Notes: a model not told the origin generated them from the sequence alone. A stretch of 64,000 nt of DNA from Datnioides undecimradiatus (GCA_008933995.1 WARS01000028.1:1499501-1563500); one strand, 5' to 3'. Shown: positions 12,801 through 28,451, counted from the first letter of the stretch. Numbers and translations are program-made.

Positions 12801-15296
12801 TAAAGAGTAGAGCTGGAAGTCGATTCGGGAGTAAAAGCCAAAAAACAGGTGTGCAGAGGCGCGGTGACGGCGGTTTGCTGCATGTTCGTGGGTCTTTGCT
12901 GGAAGATCACGAAGCAAAAACAGGAGGTTTTAGAAAGTTTAGAAGAGACGGTACAAAAAAAAACAACAAACAAGCCGCGTTCAGAAAATCACGTCTCCGA
13001 ACCACAGGACTCATCTTCTTTAATCAACAGCACATAAGAGTCGTCGTGTTCATAAAATTCAAACTTTGCACAGTTTTAATATTTAAATAACTGAATTAAA
13101 ACAGTTTGCACCACAAAAACGAGTCCTTAATACAAACCAAAGGACTCCAGAGACAGAACTGTAACCTAACGTTGGTCAACAGGCCAAAATCAAACCTCCT
13201 CCTGTTTTACTGTTCAGACACAAAAGGTTTTCTGGATCCCAAGTTGAACAAACGTGACCAAAGTGTCAGATAATGAAAACATAATTAATAATGAGGGTTC
13301 CTAAACATTTACAGAAAAAAAACAAAAATAATATTTATTTTTGCTGGACACAAGTCAAAGATCATGGTGGCTCAGTTTTAGCACCTGTTAGCCGCCAGGT
13401 GTTAGCTAACATGCTAACGTCTGAACCGTTTATAGAGCTAGGAGACGTAGTCTGGAACAAGATCAACATACGTGACCTGAAACTTAAGAAATGCTGAGAG
13501 ACGATGGTGAAAAAGTCAAAGATTTAAAATAATTTTGAACAAAAACAAGACGATAAATAACAAAATGAACGTTTGACTAAGCTGCCAGATAACGTCAGTC
13601 AGTTCAGCTCAATGTCATATTTCAGTCTCATTACGTGTGTTAATATTATTAATGCTAATGAACGCTGACTAAACACTTTTGCATTAAAACATGTTAACAG
13701 ATGTTCCTAGAAGCCAATTTACAGCTTTAATTACAAGTTTTAATGGTTTATTAAATCCGCCTTTGACGACCTGACCCACTCTCCTAACGAGCCTGTGATT
13801 CATGTCGGATTAAGTTTAATCACAAACATGTTTATGTTCATATTCTACCTTAAATCATTTTGGTTAATGATGTTTTAGAATATTTTTATGATGATAATAA
13901 CGACGTTTGTTAGCCGTCAACAGTATATTCATAAATCCTACGCCGTGTTTATTCCACAGTAGATTGAGTGAATCCATTCTTTATTTGGTCGAAGAGTTCG
14001 TCAACATCCATAATTATAAATCTATAAATAATAATAATAAATAATAATATTTACTGCATCAGCCAAAATTCATTGTTCAACATTTTGAAATCAAATTGCG
14101 ACATTTTCCTGAGACACACCTGTCATGTCACAGCGTGATTAGCCTAGCTTAGCATAACGACCTTTTTCCATGCAGCTCAGCAGCAGACGCTCATTTATCT
14201 AATGGAAAAGTAGCAACATGTCATCGTTTCAGTCAACCAATGAAAGAAATTCAGTCTGAGAGAAGCGTCAATGCTACGGACGCTCGTGGAGAAGGGGTTA
14301 AGCCAAAAATGTCAAATCCAAGATGGCGGATCATCTCTGCCTCGCTTTTACCTCTGCAGCAACTCGTGACACCACGTTATTCGTCGTTTCATGACATCAA
14401 AATTAAGACAAGCCAAAATAAACACCAACTGATGCTTTTCCCCTTTGTTAAGACTTTGTTAATCTGCATTTTTAGGAGAAAATGTTGAAATTTTGCAGAA
14501 AATTGTGTCAAAAATTGTTGATAATTAATTTACAAACCGCTGATGTAGCATCCTGGATGTTTGGCATAAAACCTGTGAGAGGTCTTTGTTTATCTGTCTG
14601 TTCCCCATGTTCCCGAGCAGTTTAGTGCACATTAGAAGGACGTGAGGATGTTTAGCTGAGTGGTGTTCAGGCGCAGGTTCAGATGAAGGATGAGCACAGG
14701 GAGCTGAGCCGTCGCTGTGAAGTCGGTTTATTCGTGGGCTGTTTGAGGGTCTGTGTGTTTTAATGACGTGTTTGGTAAAAGAAATATATATTGTTTTCTG
14801 AGGCACAAGTTAACGAGAGGTTTTGAATGTTATACAGAAAAAAAATGCCCAGTGGTACCGATGTTGATCCCCGACATCACGAGGGTTAAATGTGTTTCTA
14901 CCATTGTATAACAGTTTGTACATCGAATACGACTTTCCCATTGTTTATTCTTGTAACATCATTGTAGGAAACAAGTGGTTTTGGACGGACTGGACCGAGT
15001 GCAGGCTTTACAAACAGACTGAAACAAGCACCACAAGTGACCAGGAACCAACCGGTCTGGTCTGGACTGGAGCCCAAATCAGTGACTCTTCTGAAGGAAG
15101 TGGAGAAGTGGGCAGATAATCCAGATCTAGGAAGTCCAAATATCCAATAAAAAGATGTTTATACGAATTTAAAGTGTTCCTCTTTTGTTTTGGTGTCTTC
15201 TCATCTGTCTTCTCGGTCTTCTTCTTGTTGCTGAGAGTTAGAGGAGCAGATCAAGACCACTCATGTGTCAGTGCTCTAAAATATGGACTTGGAGCC
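9891..15296. other. plxnb2 3' UTR and intergenic DNA, no gene recognised
   Basis: AT-rich non-coding sequence after the plexin stop codon. Short reading frames lack splice context and known domains. AATAAA strings occur (for example near 11245 and 15146), but none can be fixed as the plxnb2 poly(A) signal from sequence alone. Fragments of GCTAAC/TTAGCATAA-type repeat sequence occur near 13400 and 14140. Confidence 0.6.
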
Positions 15297-15502
15297 GGAG
15301 GTGATTAGCCTAGCTTAGCATAAAGACTGTAAGTAGGGGGAAACAGCTAGCTTAGCCCTGCCCAAAATTCAAAAATACATATCAGAACACCTCAAAAGCT
15401 CATTATGAACAGATTTATCTCAACAGATGTATTAAAACACAAAGGTAAAGACAATTTGTGTGCATAATCTGTTTTTTATGCTAAGCTAAGCTAATCGCCT
15501 CC
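15297..15502. mobile_element. Palindromic MITE (teleost GCTAAGCTAA family)
   Basis: Near-perfect terminal inverted repeats of about 28 bp at 15297-15324 and 15475-15502 (outer ends GGAGG and CCTCC, inner ends CATAAA and TTTATG), with an AT-rich, non-coding centre of about 150 bp. The TTAGCATAAAGACTG ... GGGGGAAACAGCTAGC order is, from memory, a common dispersed non-autonomous repeat in teleost genomes. No clear target-site duplication was found. Confidence 0.65.
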
Positions 15503-17129
15503 TAACTATAACTTGATGCTTGAAACAGGTGCAAACATGGCATCAGTGTAAGAAATTTCTTTTGATTTATAAGATATCTGTCTACAGATGATTAATTATA
15601 TATATTAAGGACCTGCCTGACTTTGAAATATGATTATTAAAATGATGTTTAACAAACAAAGCAGAGCAGAGCCTCAGACCATTTGTCAGGTTTCTGTTTT
15701 CTGCATCAGAAGAGGTCCTGTCTGGATGCTTTGCAGCAAAAAACAGTGTTTAACAGACAAACGCAGCCCAAGGCGAGGACACGCAGCGTCCGCAGGGTTT
15801 TACTCAGAGACGAGACTCCTGTTTATGATTCATAGAAACTGATCGTTCAAGGATTTCTGCCCTCACATCTCCCATTAAACTCCTGACCGCGATGCACCGC
15901 TGCAAAGCTGGATCCACATTCACAGGTGTGCAGCGGTTACTCAGTGAGGAAAATGTATTATTCATGTATATTTGTTTTGTTTTGAATCACTTTGTGCATC
16001 ATTTATAGCTGCTGCGTCCCTGTGGAGTAAAATTATATGGAAAACAAGTCAAACCAGACGGAGGATGACGATTATTAATTATTTAAACTAATAAAACACA
16101 AACAAACTGATTTATTCAGTGGATTTATTGAGTTTTTCTTTAGGACATGACAATATTCACCAAACATCTTCACATTTGTCTGTTTTAAATTTACTGAACT
16201 TCTGCTTTAATGAATTAAAGTATTGTGTGTCAGAGCAAACTGCTGATATTCACAGTTAATCTGACGGATCAACCGTAGTTTTGACAACAACACTCTGATT
16301 TTCAGCCGCTGTACGGAGACAAATGTGCGCCAACACTGCCCCTCTGTGGTCTGAATGAGGAACTGCACTTTGAAGCAGCAGCAGACTGAACGCATCCTGT
16401 TTTCTTTCTTTGTTAAAGGTCAAACTGAAGAGCGGGTTAGTGTAAGTGAATCAGAGACACTGTGTGAGGTTAGAGGAACATGTTCGCGCTTTAAAACAGC
16501 AGCTGGAGGTCAGTGTTTGTAGCTCAGCAGCTGATTTTCTGATCTCAGCTCTCTGAGACATAACTCAGTCAGATCTTAACGCAAATACATTAAACATGTA
16601 TTATTTTCAGTATTTACCCACTTTCACTTTCTGATCATGTCATTATCTTTTATAAAAGTCATATAATTCGCTTAGAAATCAGGAAAAAGGCTCCAGAACT
16701 CAGCTCAGAAAATCACATTTTAAGGTTTTCTGTAATAATAATTTTGTTTTCTTAGTGAAATGTCTCTGGATAAATAACCTCTCTCTCCACAGGGGGGCAG
16801 TATAAACACATTTATGGAAGTTGGCCAGTTTTCTTCTTCATGGATTTTTAATACGAAGACGTACAAATTGTAACAATAACATCAGTTTATAGTATTATGT
16901 TGTATTTATTTAAAAACAAACGAGAAATGATTCGGCGAATGGTCAGGGCTTTCAATGTATTCAGAGAAGGCCCTGCAATAAGAAGAAAAAAGAAAGTTTG
17001 ATTATCATAAAATTTTAAATTCAATTAAAATTAATTTGTGATGCTTACTTGTGGTATGACAGTGTTACGCCGGCTTGTGTTGTTTTCCACCCGCGCACTG
17101 CACATTCAGTGGTTGTGTGTTGGAAAAAA
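15503..17129. other. Intergenic DNA, no feature recognised
   Basis: AT-rich sequence between plxnb2 and the promoter-like block. No ORF with domain similarity and no structured RNA was noticed. Confidence 0.5.
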
Positions 17130-17335
17130 AATGCAACCAATCAGATATTTTTCTGCTGAGTCACTAGGCAGAATACCTCCCGTTTGGTTAATTCTATTTC
17201 CGTGATAGAATGTCCTGACCGTTAAACAGAATGAGAGCGTATGTTTGAATTGACAATTTGATCAACCAATCACGTTCCCACGGCTCCGGGTAAGACCCGC
17301 TCAGTTACTCTGACAGGAGACCTAGCTTAATGCTA
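17130..17335 (+). promoter_or_regulatory. Orphan promoter-like block with two CCAAT boxes
   Basis: AACCAATCAG near 17137 and AACCAATCACG near 17263 precede a GC-richer stretch that runs into the decayed ORF at 17359. No TATA box was seen. This could be the promoter of an unannotated transcript or the remnant promoter of a transposon-derived gene. It rests on motif reading only. Confidence 0.3.
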
Positions 17336-17358
17336 ACTAGTGGTCCGAAGCGACATTG

Positions 17359-17741
17359 AAAATGGCAACAGGTGGAGATGATATTGATTCTTAGTGGGTG
17401 GAAAGGATATTGACGTGGATTTTATTGTCAGTGCCCTTTTCAGAACGAGCGTTCAGCGATAAGATGGACATTGATAAAAAAAAAAAAAAAGAAAAAGTCC
17501 GCCCAACGCCCGAACACCTCGGACTCAGGCTAAAGCGGACTATGTGCGCCATGTTCAGGCTCGGTTCGGCACTGAGGTTCTGTTGCTGGGAGGGTTTGAG
17601 ACTCTGCGTTAGCTTCCATGGCTATAGAAAAGCAATTTCTCTTGGATCTGAAAACCAGTGATCAGCTTTATGACCGAGTTACTGAAAAGGTCATCCGAAA
17701 GGACGGACGGATGGATGTCGTCTTCAAGTGAACGTCACTGG
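17359..17741 (+). pseudogene. Decayed hAT/ZMYM (TTF-type) transposase-like N-terminal fragment
   Basis: An ATG at 17362 is followed after ten codons by a stop. The same frame reopens at 17398 and gives PFSERAFSDKMDI, KVRPTPEHLG and then LRFCCWEGL before a stop at 17659. This order resembles the N-terminal part of TTF-type zinc-finger proteins related to ZMYM/hAT transposases (PFS..F..KLDI.KKGRPTPEL ... L.CW.CLLF), as I remember that family. A run of 15 A within 17468-17490 has probably shifted the frame. Part of a second frame also fits (YVRHVQARFG). A good donor (CACTG then GTGAGTG) lies near 17741, so the stretch could still be an exon. No transposase core was seen. Confidence 0.35.
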
Positions 17742-18485
17742 TGAGTGAAACTGATTTATTATTGCTGGATTGCTGCAGCTCGTTCAACTGGTTGTCCATA
17801 CTTGTTTCATGTTTTTTTTTAAATGTCCGTTTTGAATCTGCAGCGGAGCGGAGGAATTATTGTTTGTAACTATACAGCGCGCTAGCTGTGTGAACGTATC
17901 CGTCCGCGGTGGTCCTGTGTTGTTTGGGCGCTGTGCTTAGCAAACTGGTGATGAACTTGGACGTGAATCTTAAATCTTGGTAGTGTTGTCCTAATCGGGT
18001 CAGTGAACGGTCACAGATGAGTGATGTCCTGCACTGTGTGATGTGTGCAAATAGAGCGGTAAAATCATATTTTGTTTGCGGTGGTGGAAAAATGGCCAGA
18101 AGCATCGTTTCATTCTAACTCCATTACATTTCACCTCATTGGGAGGACATTAAATATAATTATGTTAAAGTTTGAGGTTTCACAGGAAGACCAAGTTGGA
18201 AGTTTAAATTGTTAACCTAAGAATCGGCAATGGCGTCCACTGCGCTGTCAAGCTTCGCGCCTCTGGCTGACTTCCGGTTTCTCCAAGGCAACGGCAGCTG
18301 AGGATCATGGGTATTATAGTCCTTACAGAGAAAACTTTTTTTTTAACCCAGAAATTGAGTTAAAATCCTTTAACTTCGATTTCGTTCATTTCTAAAATGT
18401 GTTTATACAAATTTCAGCAAATATAAGAGTGAAGAGGCAAAAACAGAATAATCAGAGGAAGTGACACACTCGTTAACAGAAATCA
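17742..18485. other. Intergenic DNA between the orphan exon and the mdm2 3' end
   Basis: Contains an ETS-like ACTTCCGG near 18270 and ATCATGGGTATTATAGTCC near 18304, reminiscent of the ZNF143-associated ACTACAATTCCC motif in reverse. No coding feature was recognised. Confidence 0.35.
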
Positions 18486-18487
18486 AT

Positions 18488-18493
18488 CTTTAT
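18488..18493 (-). terminator. mdm2: Probable mdm2 poly(A) signal
   Basis: TTTATT on the + strand is AATAAA on the mdm2 strand. It lies about 1.46 kb past the stop codon and would define a 3' UTR of about 18470-19956, in which no other feature was seen. Confidence 0.5.
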
Positions 18494-19956
18494 TCAGTTC
18501 ACAGAAAACATCAGAAATTAGAGATCTCATATATTCATCTTATTATTTAAAGAGCTCATAGAAAAGTGTCTGCTTAAATAAACGAGAGCATCTTAAATAG
18601 ACTTTTAATAAATAATAAAGATGTTGGTGACGCTACCATGTCTGGGCTGGACCTACTGCTCCTGGAAAGAAAGATGTCGTTTGGTTTTAATTATTCTGGT
18701 GCAGTTCAAACTGATTATATAATGCAAACAATAATCCAAATACTTTCTAATAATAAATTAGTTTACCTTTAATGAAATTCCTATTTTTACTATAATTACC
18801 ACCAAATTACATATTTCTTTCCAGCAAACTTCCAATTAAAGGATCGGCAGGTTGCAGCCTGCAAAATAAGGTACAGCTTCACTACACAAGTCCAACATTT
18901 TTGAATAATTTCCTAATCATTTCCCACAAAATCTCCCAGAAACAATCGTGTAATGTGTTAATCACTGAAAGGAAAGTGGTTTTTAATCTCTGTGGGTAAA
19001 TCTATCAAATTAACTGCTGAGTGTTTGAGCTTGAAAACTGAAGGTCAGCTCCGTTTTTTCATTTCTCATCTGTTTAAACAGTGAAACAACCAATATTTAA
19101 TTGAGTTTTAACAGTTTTTTTGCCGTTTTTCTTCATATTTTCCTATAATAAATATCAAATTACAGAATACTTTCCAGGAAATGTCTTTAAAAAAAATGTT
19201 GGACCTGTGAAACGAAACATTACCACAGGCAGCTTTGCTGAGACAATCGAACAGACTTAAAATTAAAGGAACAATCCAACATTTTATCTTTTTAGCCAAA
19301 CTCGAATGAGACGATCGTGTCATTTTTGTGTATTTGTCGACTTGTGAAACCGAAGCTACTTCCTGTCAACAAACAGCCCAATCACTTCACCCAACTCTGA
19401 GTAAGATGGAGAAGAATGAACGAGTTTGAGGAAGCTGAGAACAGACAATGTTTGCTTCATCTGTTTCAGGACAAAAATACAAATGTTTGAGGTTTAAGCA
19501 AATGAATAAATCTGATATTAAACATTTTTATTATAAACAAATCCTGTTAAACCACTCCAACCAACAACAAACTGATTTCCTAACTAGCATCATGAGTTAA
19601 AGCCTGACACACATCCTCTGTGTGGCGTGCCATCACCATGAACACACACCGTGCTGCCGCCCCAAATAGCTGATGATTCATCTGTGCCTTTTAAGTTAGT
19701 TTCTAACAAACTCACTATTTCCTCTTGTTCTGCTGTAATAACATTTAAGCCGATAGAGACTCGGAGAAACTCAAAGTGCAGACATGTGCCGTGTGGACAA
19801 ACAGAAAACTGAAACATGAAACTGATTTTTGGTCAATTCTGATTTTATGATTATTTTGTGGAACTGAACCGCGAGCTGGAGTCTCACATGAGGCCAATGA
19901 GGAGGACCGTCATTGTTCGTGTACGCTGCTGTGTTAGCTGGGTGCAGAGGGGAGTC

Positions 19957-23154
<3,198 letters not shown>

Positions 23155-23171
23155 GATGACGCTGATGGTTC

Positions 23172-24669
23172 CTGCACACACACACTGATCAATGAATTGA
23201 TCATTCATCTCAGTAAAGCTCGCTGAAGGGAGCCGCTGATTTGCACCCACACTGCTGCTGCAGCGATCCCGGGAGCAGAAACTACTGTAACCACCAGTCG
23301 GCTGTGAACCGCCTGTCGTCTGTGATCAGCGCTGTGCAGACCGGGTGCCGTGGGTGTATCAGAGCCGAGCGAAGCTGCAGAGATGGGTGCAGACTTTGCC
23401 TGAGCGCCACCTTAAACGTTAAATATAGTAAACTTCAAAGCAAGTGAATCTAGAAATGTCAAACATGCCACCGTCCTGTAAGTAGAACCTTCTCATCAAA
23501 AGCTCTGACCTGTGTCTGACCTCTGAGGTGCTGAACCTCAGCTGACCCACACCTGCTGAGTCAAAGGTCAGTGCCTCCAGCATCCTCTAACACAGCCTGG
23601 ATGATTCCCACTGAAGAAACACACTCCTGCGCTGAGGTGACTCAGCGTGGAGTGGGGATGAAGCTCAATCGCTTTACAATCAAATTCAAATCCCACCGAC
23701 CAGAGCGACACCAATTATCCTGATGTCATGATGATGATTGACAGACTGAAATCTGACCTGAATTCAGTGCAGACAAATTCAATCCAGCACGAGAACAGCT
23801 CCAACGTGTCCCCGGTTCACACAGATGAAAACGGTTGGATTTCTCTGCTTTACACTGGAGGCTGATTCTGAATCAGCCTTTAAACGCCAAACATGAACAG
23901 CTTTATGTGTCTGTTTAAATCAAAACGTATTGTTTCTGCTGTGATAATGAAGCTTTGTGGTTGTTTTCTCCTTGTGCTGCGTGTTAGAGGAGCTCTGGGA
24001 ACTACAATTTTATGTTTTTCTTATTTTAAATGCAGCTTTGCAGGGTGGTTCAGCTTCAATTAGAACAGGCAGATTTGATTAACATGGAACAGAGTGTATA
24101 TTCAGTTCACAAATACCCAACATTTTAAAACAAACCAAAAGAAATCAGCAACTTTTTCAATTAACATTATGAAAAAATGCCCAAACTATAAAACTTAATG
24201 TTTCCTGCTTCTCAAAAATGAATATTTGATGTTTTAATAGATGTTTCTGGCTGGCTATAAGGATAAACTGAATACTTTTCAGATTTGGAATATTAATTGG
24301 ACAAAACAATATTTAAATATTTTCTGGCCACCTTATTTTTTACAAACATGCTGCTAAATGTGGACAAAATCACAAATCAAGTGTTTGAAAGCTCAGTGCA
24401 GTCAACTCTGCACCGCTAAAATACATGATTCCTGATAAAACCAGAGTAAAACCTAAACCTAAATCACTTTTGTTGGTTGTTAATTTTGTTTTCTTGGCAT
24501 CACAAACTTAAGAAACAACATCATGTAGCATGATTCAGTTACATGCCACCAAAAGTTTGCATATAAACAGTTTAAGAAGTTATTTAACAGTATTCACTCT
24601 CACCAAAATAAGTTTATTCATGGTCTGCAGTATTTCTGGACATTAATCAGACAGAAATTCAAATCTTAC
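23172..24669 (-). other. mdm2 intron upstream of the first coding exon
   Basis: Runs from the acceptor before the first coding exon (exon start 23171, preceded by GTGTGTGCAG on the gene strand) to the donor of the P2 leader exon at 24669. AT-rich; no further coding or structured element was recognised. Confidence 0.6.
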
Positions 24670-24735
24670 CGTTAATATGGAGCAGAAAGCATCAGCAGTC
24701 CATCCTGTGCAAGAAAAAGCAGATAAAGTGCCGTC
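24670..24735 (-). other. mdm2: mdm2 5' UTR leader exon (P2 type), inferred
   Basis: On the gene strand a TATA box at about 24769-24764 predicts transcription starting near 24735. About 66 nt downstream is a strong donor (CG then GTAAGA, border at 24670). The exon has no ATG that would add coding sequence in frame, so the ATG at 23154 remains the start. The start site is inferred. Confidence 0.5.
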
Positions 24736-24760
24736 AGAGTGAAGCAGAGAACAGCTGCAG

Positions 24761-24955
24761 CCTCTTATAGAGCTGCTCAGACATGTCAGGACTTCACCAG
24801 TCTCAGTGGCCTGGTCTAGCCTCGCCGGGGCCTATCAGGGCCGACCAGGGCTACTCCAGGCTGAGTCAGCAGCAGTGTGTTGTATGTACATGTGTGAAGT
24901 GACTCTACCAGCTGATTCAATCACACGGCTCGTGCAGGCATGTCGGGACTAGTCC
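24761..24955 (-). promoter_or_regulatory. mdm2: mdm2 P2-type promoter: two p53 response elements plus TATA box
   Basis: Distal element 24936-24955 (+ strand AGGCATGTCGGGACTAGTCC) matches 19 of 20 positions of two adjoining RRRCWWGYYY decamers. Proximal element 24779-24798 (gene strand GGTGAAGTCCTGACATGTCT) matches 17 of 20 and strongly resembles the proximal human MDM2 P2 element as I remember it. CTATAAG at about 24770-24764 lies about 10 bp downstream. In human, P2 lies in intron 1 with two p53 elements and a TATA box, and the arrangement here is the same. Occupancy by p53 is inferred. Confidence 0.75.
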
Positions 24956-25229
24956 AGGATGACTCATCGCTGTCAGAGTTTGATAACCAAACTAACCAGA
25001 ACCAATGACAACCACACTGACCAATGACAACCAGGGTTATATCAGAGATGAGACACAGCCTGACCGGAGTGTCTCCACAGCAGGACTGTCATCGGGCGTT
25101 TGGGAAAATAGAGAAGTGGTTAAAAATAAAAAAATCCACCCACGCATGAATTTCCTGTTACTTATTTGGGCAGCCCATCGAGTTAAATATAGTTCCACCC
25201 AGAAACAGGCGCTATACTTATTTAACTTA

Positions 25230-25283
25230 TTAGATAGATACTTTATTAATCCCAGAGGAAACTCAGGTGTCCAGCAGCATTAT
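25230..25283. mobile_element. Fragment resembling the 3' end of a teleost non-LTR retrotransposon
   Basis: TAGATAGATACTTTATTAAT followed by CCCAGAGGAAACT matches, from memory, the ACTTTATT.ATCCC..AGGAAATT tail common to fish LINE and derived SINE copies. No reverse-transcriptase frame is attached, so it is at most a truncated copy. Confidence 0.4.
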
Positions 25284-25799
25284 TGTCTTTCTATAAGCCT
25301 GCCTGAAAATGTATTTCTAAATCAGCACACAGTCTGCAAGAGACAGGCCAGACAAAACTTTATTGTTTTATGTATAATACTGAAAGTTTTCATACTTTTA
25401 AGACTTGGACGAATAATTTGTTAGACTGACAGACAGAGCGCTCCACGTTGTCTGTGGGACAGAGAGATGAGTTTAAATGTAAGAGTGAAATAGAAACTTC
25501 AGACAGCTGTTAAACAACAGCCCTGCACACAAACAAGCCTGAATGAGTAAACAAACAATCATAATAATCCTATAAATAATAATCTATCAGTCTGCCTATC
25601 AGGGAAATATTTTGATGTTTTCAGAAAACAAATATTTGAGACATCAAATTTTAAATATCAAATGCATAATCAGATTACTATAAAATAAATTCTATTTATA
25701 AATAATATAAAATTTAGTTGAGTGTCTGTCTCTGTGGAGTACACAGCAGACAGACTGTCTGCTCAGCCACAGGGCAGAACATCCTGACCCAGGGGTTTT

Positions 25800-25814
25800 G
25801 GGGGGGGGGGGGGG
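25800..25814. repeat. Poly-G run
   Basis: Fifteen consecutive G. The count is unreliable, and the run is capable of forming quadruplex-like structure. Confidence 0.85.
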
Positions 25815-27196
25815 CACATGACATAACAGACATTTGTAATCGAGACTGAGGTTTGATTAAAGAGCTAATCGATCATGAACAATAAGGTTAAACTGGATGA
25901 TGCATGTTGCATATTTACTTGTAATAAACCTTTAAATTTACAATATAATCTATAATCTTCTCTTCTCTGGCCGGTGGATACCTCCTCTTACGCGTCTGTC
26001 TGCAAGACACTGACTGTCTGAATGAGACCTTACAGCCAAAATGTGCATTTTATTTTTAAATGGCCAATCGCAGACCGTTCAGCCCGGTTTGGCCTTTGTG
26101 TGTAAATATGTCTGGGCAGATGTCTGAGTGAGTGCACGGGGGAAATGACTCGTCACACACAGCGGACAAACAGCGTGACTCAGCTGCTCCACAGTACAAC
26201 ATTACAACACAAACGTGTGCAGTGAAAATATGCCCAGACTTGTCCCGCACTACTCTCCCCCACCCTCGCTCGCGCTCTCTCTCTCTCTCTGTGTGACATC
26301 ACCCACACACCTGATGAAGGCAGATCACATCCCATCACCCTGTCAGGATGACCGCAGCGCCAGCACATTAACTCACACCGCTAGATGTGATTAAAGATCA
26401 CTGAAACTGAAACTTAAGACTGAAACTTAAGTTCAAACGGCTGACGGACTTCAAGTCAAGTGAATCTTTACTCTCTTAAGATGCTAACAATACATCTATT
26501 CCAGCTTGATCGCTGCTTTAAACTAATTTATAATTGATAAACTAATGTTAAATCTACCGTTGCCATGACTTCGCCCGATAAAACACCATCTCCCCCTAAA
26601 AGCAAACCTAAAGTGACATAATTACACTTGCCGATAAGTTAGCTAGCAGGCTAAAAACAAACACTCAAGTCTGCCCAAACTCAAGTTTAACCACCGCATT
26701 CACGACAGTGGGACGATTTCAGACTCGCTATATTCCAAGCAAAAACACTGGTGCCATGGCGGTTACATATACATTTTGTAGTTTACGTTGAAACTAAGAA
26801 TAATTTCAACCTGAAGTAGCTATTTTAGGTAGCTTGCTAACGGCTAGCCGATAGCTAACCTATAGTAGCCAACCGTTAGTCAAACTACTCGGCTATAGCT
26901 ATTTAGCTAATGTACGAGACTTATTGCGAACTTAAAAGCCGTAAACAAAATTTGAAACTGATGAATTTCAGTCCCTCGACCTAAATTTAGACGTTTTCAA
27001 CCCCTTTAAAAAAAAGTTCCGGATCTTGGCAAACAGAGAGGGCCGCGTCGCTGCTCCTCGTTCGGCTTCTACTTGGCCAAGAAAACACAAGGCTGCGCGG
27101 CCTGCTCACATCCTGCTAACCACCTGCTATCTGCTGCTACTACAGTTGTTACAAGATAAAGGCCTGGCATAGTAAACCAAACCAGCATCCACCTAC

Positions 27197-27300
27197 CTTA
27201 TAAGTTATTTTCGATAAAATAATAAAATCCACAAACAACGTTCAACTCCCAGTTTCGCGCCGGACAGTTACACCACCAGAGTCGCTGTGTTAACTGCTTT
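27197..27300 (-). promoter_or_regulatory. mdm2: Candidate mdm2 P1 promoter and leader exon
   Basis: On the gene strand a GC-richer block (27000-27330, locally rich in CG) includes a good donor, CTTATAAG then GTAGGT, with the exon border at 27197. A spliced leader starting near 27290 would join the acceptor at 23171. This fits the two-promoter layout of vertebrate mdm2, with P1 constitutive. No TATA is needed for such a promoter and none was seen. The start is inferred. Confidence 0.35.
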
Positions 27301-28445
27301 TCTGTTGTTCCTACAGTGGGTAATGTGGCGCCCCAGCAGGCGGAGCACTGACACTGCAGCTAGAGATTCATTACAGTCATTGTTATTTTTCAAATTTGAT
27401 TAAAACAAAGGGAAAAAACCCCACGCGCATAGTTTGAATATTAATGGGATATTAATTTAAATGATTTTATTCTGTTGTGAGGTAAATTCTCTTTAAACAC
27501 CTAATTTACTGTTCATACTCTGAGCACGGCTGCCTGCTGGAGCCACGTGTGCCGGCTTCAGTCTGAGCTCGTGTGTCACATGAGTGATGATGAGCTGAAA
27601 TGGTTCACTTTGCTCCCGGTAAGCATCTTATTGTCAGATTTTAGAGTAGTAAAACTAAATGATTTACATGATATAAACCCATGAGTCACTGTCAGGAAAT
27701 GCTAAAACATATATGCGTGATCCAGTAAATCTGAGTGTAACATACAAGATACTACCCTCAAACCAAAGTTCCGCATTATCCGTTAATTAAATTCAGCGAC
27801 TTTGTGCAAATAATTCACTTTTTTTCTTGAAATACTGGCTGCTTCTTTTTTCAGTGCAGTGGTTTTTAACTCATTGTCAAAATAAGACAGAATTAAATGC
27901 GAGTCCTGCTCCTGAAACATTAAAACCTTTATCCAAACAATGCTGACCTTTTTCTTAAAGTTTCTCCATTAAATGCTACAGCTTTCCTGAAAATCGACTT
28001 GTTTTAAATATTCCACTTTTAATCTAGAAAGAATAAATATATTGTGAATTATTTAGTTTTTAAGGATTTACAATTTGACTGTTTCTCAGAAATTATTTTA
28101 TTCTCAAAATTACTGTAATATTAATGACTCAACTCCCCAAATCAGATACTTTTCCTTTGTAGTCACTCTAATAGTATCAGTATACAGTATTTTAAGTTGT
28201 GAATATCATCTGTCTGCAAAACATGCCTTTTACTGGTGGTACTGATATCACACCTCTAAATGAATTTTATCATCTTTATAATGTAATTAGATAAACCCAC
28301 TGCACGTTAACACTTACACACTTGTGGTTTGATCACATTTTAAAACAAAGACTCTCTCATGCAGGTAAATGGCAGCAGTGAACTCTGCAGTGTTGGTGTT
28401 ACTGGTTTAAATAAAGTTTACAGAAAACCACAACAGGAAAAAAAA
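27301..28445. other. Intergenic DNA between the mdm2 promoter and the nup107 3' end
   Basis: AT-rich, no supported feature. Confidence 0.5.
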
Positions 28446-28451
28446 TGCTTT

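Larger units (their letters stand above)
24956..27196. other. mdm2 intron 1 / upstream DNA
   Basis: Between the P2 promoter and the candidate P1 leader exon. Contains a LINE-tail-like fragment (25230), a G-run (25800), a CT run near 26268-26290 and several GCTAAC/TAGCTA-rich stretches (26640-26910). No coding exon was recognised. Confidence 0.5.
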
